Shown one piece after another: positions 59,000-64,000 of a stretch of 64,000 nt of DNA. Numbering within the stretch: the first letter of the stretch is position 1; the number at the start of each line of letters is the position of its first letter. Location: the NCBI GenBank assembly GCA_023634235.1, contig JAMKCF010000013.1, positions 2,046,001-2,110,000 on the forward strand, given 5' to 3'. The position numbers were made by a program, and so were the translations under genes. This DNA comes from Pisaster brevispinus. Lineage: Eukaryota > Echinodermata > Asteroidea > Forcipulatida > Asteriidae. The notes under the pieces are model-generated. The model was not told the DNA's origin. It worked only from the letters and a program-made list of their open reading frames with translations, and searched no databases.

Positions 59000-59270
59000 G
59001 TCTTTTTCTCTGTCCAATTTTAAAATATTTTTCTGACCCTCAGATTCCCTCACTGTTTTGCCAGAGTTCGGGAGAGTATTTGCCCCCCCGCCCCCTGGGT
59101 CTTACACCTATGTATAAAATGAAAATAGTCATTGCATTCAAATTAAATAAACAAGTAACAAAAACTCAGGGTGTGTTATTGTTCATAACTTATTGCAATA
59201 AACGTCAACGGTCAAAATGGAGAATACTGACAGAGATATCATGCTTTTTTGAAACTTCAGCTTGGGCTCC

Positions 59271-59425
59271 CAGGGTCTAATTTCATGGCTCTGCGTACCG
59301 TAAGCAAAGAATCGGCGCTTACAGAAGCAGGGAATTCCGCCCTTACATCAAGTGTATTTCACGGGTTAGCAGGGAATTTTTGCTTGTGCGCGTGCATACT
59401 CCATGTTACTAGGCATTGGGCCCAG
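59271..59425. mobile_element. GCGCTTAC-family repeat, copy 1
   Basis: It begins TCTAATTTCATGGCTCTGCG, contains GTAAGCAAAGAATCGGCGCT and GAAGCAGGGAATTCCG, and ends near ATTGGGCCC. The same ordered words are found at 61286-61533, and terminal parts are found next to the assembly gap near 13841-13866. Confidence 0.65.
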
Positions 59426-59639
59426 CTCAGGACTCCAGCTCTGTTTGATGTCGGAAACACATGCTTCAAAATAGGTCAAGGAGCCCGAACCGGAGATCAA
59501 CCTGACCAAGGTCGAGGTTTGGAAAAGGTCGTAAGCCTACTGACTGTAGTATAAATGTCAAAGTTCAAATGGAGACGTTTAAACAGTTCAAGTCACAAAA
59601 TGCTACACGCTGGAAATTAAAAGCTGCTTTAGAAATAAT

Positions 59640-61285
59640 CACGAGACGTCTGCCATTTTCTTTTTTACTGATCTGAAAAAGTTTTATTCCTTCATCACAA
59701 AAATACAGTGTGCTGTTTGATGTCTCTAGATACAAATACTGCGGTAGTATGACAGTAATGGGTCATACTAGTTAAGCAGATGAGTGTTCACACACCAGAA
59801 CGAACCAACATACAAAATACTTGGCACATGGAAATTTCAAGGTTGCCGACTTAATTTTTTCCTTATTTTAAAAATGAACACAAGAAATTAAAGTTCTGCT
59901 TCAAATATCTAAAACTTATGCGTTGAATTCACTTACATTGACAACATTTTTTGCCTTTTGCTTTTACTGATGGGGAGAAATAAATTCACAAATTCTTTTT
60001 TTTATATTATTATTACTGCAAGACAACTAGGTAAGGTTTGGAAATAATAAATTCATCAAATTTTTTGTCTGCTTAGGGTGATATACTTTCAAAAATTTTA
60101 AATGCATTTTGCTTTCAACCCAAACGTATTTTTAATTTTATAAAGAGAAGTTACTTCACCCTTTAAACTGACACTACACAGTGCATCCTGTCAATAGATC
60201 TAAAAATTAATGACTTTTTTTTTTACGATAATAAAAACAAAACTGAATACATCCAAATCATGTTTAAATAATGGAGCATCTTGCAAGGCGTTGAGAGAAA
60301 TCAGCCAACAAACTTTGTCAGCCAGGACTAAGGCATTCATGTCTTTACTTAAAAGTATTACACAGGATTGGTAGAGCTGACAAAATGGTCACAGACTGTG
60401 TTTTGTGTGATCAATCATTAAATAACGAACGTGAAAGTTTGGGCTCAATCCGCCGTGTATAATTTTCAGCATGTAAACACATTGCTCTTAACTTTGATTG
60501 TGACAACTGAAATCGGCCGTTGTGTTTTAAAAAGGTTTTCAACAGTTTTTCTCGAATATGACTTCATTTCCGAGGAAAATGTTTCGCAGAAAAAAAAGAA
60601 GTTCTAGTAAGAACTTCATAATCAGGAAGATTTCAGACTAAAATTCAACTATTATGTTTTTTATCCTTACCAACCCTATATAATACCTTTAATTTGTGTT
60701 CCACCCTACTTGACAGTGCGATTATTACTAAATTCATTGTAAGGGGGAATAAACTTATAACATAAAGACTGAAATAAATTTAACAGTATTTACATTAAAA
60801 GCAGATCAAACATTAAAACGAGCGGAATGTTATAATAAAAAAATCCTAAGTTTTTAATCCGCCCCGAATTACTTTCAATGAATAAATATTTTACAAACTA
60901 AAACAAAATCATTATGCATTGAAAATAAAAAATAAACAACTTGTAGGAAAGTCATTTCTAAGTCAATACAAACCATACAACCTATCTTGCTTTTTTGTTT
61001 GTTCAATGCATCTTTTTAGTAACTAAATGCCATGCATAACCTAATAAATGAACTTCATGCCGGTAAAATTTATGTAAACAATGACACTCCATCTTGTTCA
61101 ACTGAAGAAAATACACCAAGTTTTGTGTAATCTTTAATGATCATATTCCTGCTTCTACATGAAGTATCGAATGTCTCTGAAAAATACTGAGGCTTTTTCC
61201 CCCGACCGAAGCACTTTTCAAGATCGGAGGTTTCTAAAAGTAAATGGAAGACTTTTGTGGACAATAGGTGGCAGCAGACTAACCA
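59640..61285. other. AT-rich stretch, no gene seen
   Basis: Dense poly-A/T runs and no splice-bounded open frames. It could include the 3' UTR of a convergent minus-strand gene, for which there is no direct evidence. Confidence 0.35.
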
Positions 61286-61533
61286 GGGGCCCAACTTCAA
61301 GGCTCTGCTCACTGCAAGCAAAGAAATGGCGCTTACGGAAGCAGGGATTTCCGCGCTTACGTCAAGCATATTTCACTAGCAGGGAATTTTGGCTTGTGCG
61401 CGTGCGTACTCCACAATACTAGGAATTCTTCGCTTACACAGCTAGCCCAGAATTTTGGCGCTTGCCCTGTAAGCAAAGAATTGGGATCGCAAGCGCAAAA
61501 TTCGCCGGTAAGTAAAACCATGAAATCGGTCCT
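61286..61533. mobile_element. GCGCTTAC-family repeat, copy 2
   Basis: The left end GGGGCCCAACTTCAAGGC and the right end CCATGAAATCGGTCCT are imperfect inverted repeats. The interior repeats GCGCTTAC and GTAAGCAAAGAA several times in both orientations. Confidence 0.65.
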
Positions 61534-62260
61534 AGGTAAATCTACTAAGGTCCTCGGAAATATGCCCATGCTAAGAACTACCTAAACAACGGTAATTTAC
61601 TTGATATGTTTGCTGCCACCTAGCTTTTAAAAAATCTCCATCTCTGACTGATTTTAGAGCCTTGTATTATCAATGCATAGTCTTGGGTTGTACAAATGAA
61701 GTGCCATTAAATAAAAATAAAATCAGTACTCTTCCGCCAAATGATGCAGAGAGAAAACGTCTTTCATTCTAAAATAACAATCTAGATTTATACATGTACA
61801 ATGAAATATACACCTAGATATTCTTCCTTTTTAATCTACAAAAATAGACTGACAATCTTAAGTGTTTGTACAATCTTAAAGGCTGCCCTTCAACAAGCTG
61901 TGCAAACCTTTTTTATGTATTTTTCTTTGTACAGATATCTATCTTGGTTCACCAAGATTTAAGAATTGGAAGAATGTTGATAGTTAATACTACAATTGGC
62001 AGAATCAGACGTACACTGATGTTCAAAAAGGATCCCATTCCTGTTGCAACACAATTGTGATTTTTTTTTCTTCTCCCGATTGTTTTGTAACCAGAAATTT
62101 GTGTCTTATTCTCGTAGTGAGGAATTTTCGCTCTCTTCAGAAAATGAGATTGAAGGATTCTGAATTCAGCAGGAGCTTTCAAATGATCGAACACATAGGG
62201 AGGCAAAAGTACCTTTAGAAAGTTTCACGTTAAAGGTTCAACTTTGACTGTAAGGCAATA

Positions 62261-62403
62261 GACCACTCGCATTGCTGCCATTGCTGAAGCCAAACAATGA
62301 GAAACCTGCACGCATGTGCGCACAACTCTCAGCCAATGATAAATCTTCATTGACCTCAGTGAGGGCGCTGTTTTGGGTTTGTGACCTCACATGCAAGGGG
62401 GTC
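62261..62403. mobile_element. MITE, GACCCCTTG family, copy 2
   Basis: GCAATA-GACC and GGTC-TATTGC are inverted ends, with TA at both borders. The internal block CAGTGAGGGCGCTGTTTT and the segment ATGCAAGGGGGTC match the element at 36461-36580. The length is 143 bp. Confidence 0.75.
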
Positions 62404-64000
62404 TATTGCTGAAGACCTTTCACAATTTAACTCTCATGTTGTGTGAAGCAAATGGCTGTGACTATTATCCAACTCCCTATGATCTTCACAAGAATTTTGT
62501 TTCAAGGACAGTGCCAATCAAGACTATCTGCTGTACCTTCAAAAACTCTTCATAATTCTGTAACAACAGATAATGGGAACTTCTTTGGCGGGAAATCTCT
62601 TGAACCCTATTGTACTCTACACACACACGCACACACACACGCACATGGACAGTGATGTCCACTTCATAAAACTCTATAAGCGAATCTGTCTGTACAATTT
62701 CAAAAAATAAATCTGGTGCAAGATACAAAGTACTGGTACATGTACATTCCTGACTTATAATTATCAATTTAAAAAGAAAACTCACAGATTGACTCAACAA
62801 AAGCCACCCCCCACAAAAAAAAAAAAAAAAAAAAAAGTTATCTAACCTAGCTTTCATACCAGTAAATATATTGTTAAGAAAATATTCAATCTTCATTATC
62901 AAGGGATAAATGCATTCATAAAAATAGAAAAGTACAGTGATTGAATATCAAAGTTATTATTTGTTTTTAATAAGTAAACAATTTTTTTTACCGGTGCTAT
63001 TTAACAAAAAAGAAAATGGAAAAAACAGCTCCAAAATGAGTCAAATATCTACAACTTTGTGACACACATTTTGAAAAAATACAGCTTTAGTTACCACATG
63101 GTTACATGTTGTCATGTTAAATTGACAGTTTTAAACTAAAGCTATTTTATGGACCTCAAAATTCAAATTGAAAAATCAACTATCCTGCTTGCTAATAATC
63201 CCACTGTAAAAATTATTAAAATATGATATCAAATACTAACTTATTATTTGTTTATCAAACATCAAACTGTAATTATTTGTAAATAAAACAGATCCTCAAC
63301 TCACCGTCTGTTGCCAGCCTACTTAAGAAAAGAAAAAAAGATGCCATTTATTCATTTGGTCTGACTTGAATACAATGTGCAAACTGTCTACTGCATTAAG
63401 ATTTCAGAATCATTTTTTTAATTTATGTTTTGTTTGTTGACTGGCCTCAAGTCTTCCGAAAATCATCCTGAGTTTATGTCATCCAATGTTTCCCTTACGT
63501 TTTATTACCCGACCCCTCACTGACTTTCCATGTCAAATCACCCCACTGAAGTGCAATGAGGTCATACTGCTAGCTAGAGAGGTCATATCAAATGGTCAAT
63601 TTTTACTTATCAAACAAGACTCGTCAGAGCAAGAGTGTACCTTGACAAATTCAATATAACTTTCCTGGATTTACCCATTGTTGCAAACTGACCTTTGAGG
63701 TTGTGACCCTACAGGGTTATGACCCTAAAGGGTATGACCTTACTGATCTGATCTACGTAAAAATACTCCTTTGCATCCTATTTCAAATCATCAACCTTCA
63801 TTTCTCCCGTCAATCATCTTGCCGCTTTGACAGCAAGTTGTCTTTACTCTAGATCTGACATGTGATGTCTCTTGGGATGAATGTCATGGGGTTTGGAGGG
63901 GTCTGGAGGGGTCAGTTGAGCAGCTGCTAGTGGGGTAAAGATGACCTAGTAGAATGCATACGTTGACCGGTACGACTGCAATTACAATAAGAAACAACAC
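62404..64000. other. non-coding stretch with microsatellites
   Basis: A CA/CACG tract near 62620-62645 and a poly-A run near 62814-62836. A minus-strand GTGAGT donor lies at 63299-63304, preceded by a 17-nt segment and a pyrimidine-rich acceptor, but no gene could be assembled from it. Confidence 0.35.

Overview
The window is animal nuclear DNA. It holds intron-rich genes, GT-AG splice sites, many short inverted-repeat transposons, tRNA-headed SINEs, minisatellites and one 100-N assembly gap (13727-13826). Protein similarity and repeat style suggest a marine invertebrate deuterostome, most likely an echinoderm, but I cannot fix the species.

Two genes are secure and I rebuilt them exon by exon. 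ERCC8 (CSA, the WD40 subunit of the transcription-coupled repair ubiquitin ligase) is on the minus strand in nine exons, 48513 down to 36263, encoding 404 residues. NDUFAF2 (a mitochondrial complex I assembly factor) is on the plus strand in five exons, 56979-58639, encoding 165 residues. They are head to head, as in vertebrates, so this is a conserved bidirectional gene pair. A third gene model, plus strand 10856-13558, has two C2H2 zinc fingers and an acidic N-terminal half. It is 3'-incomplete and may end in the assembly gap.

The most striking structure lies between ERCC8 and NDUFAF2. A 7.9-kb element (48909-56808) has terminal inverted repeats of roughly 0.8-1 kb and a perfect 8-bp direct repeat, AATTTGAC, at both ends. 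I see no transposase in it. It contains four tandem tRNA-like (Pol III A/B-box-like) modules and a 4,980-bp array of 184 copies of a 27-bp minisatellite. Without the element the two start codons would be about 557 bp apart, so it appears to have split a compact bidirectional promoter. The two arms act as mutual empty-site controls: one holds a 139-bp TA-flanked MITE and the other a 33-nt palindrome flanked by 8-bp repeats.

The rest is mostly repeats. A telomere-like 35-bp G-rich minisatellite covers 3733-6265 and decays to about 6760. A CT microsatellite lies near 8.1 kb. At least ten families of small inverted-repeat elements recur, some nested with readable target-site duplications. Two SINEs with a tRNA-Leu-like head and a tandem set of minus-strand B-box-like units behind ERCC8 complete the picture. 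From about 14 to 36 kb and beyond 59 kb I found only weak orphan exon candidates and repeats.
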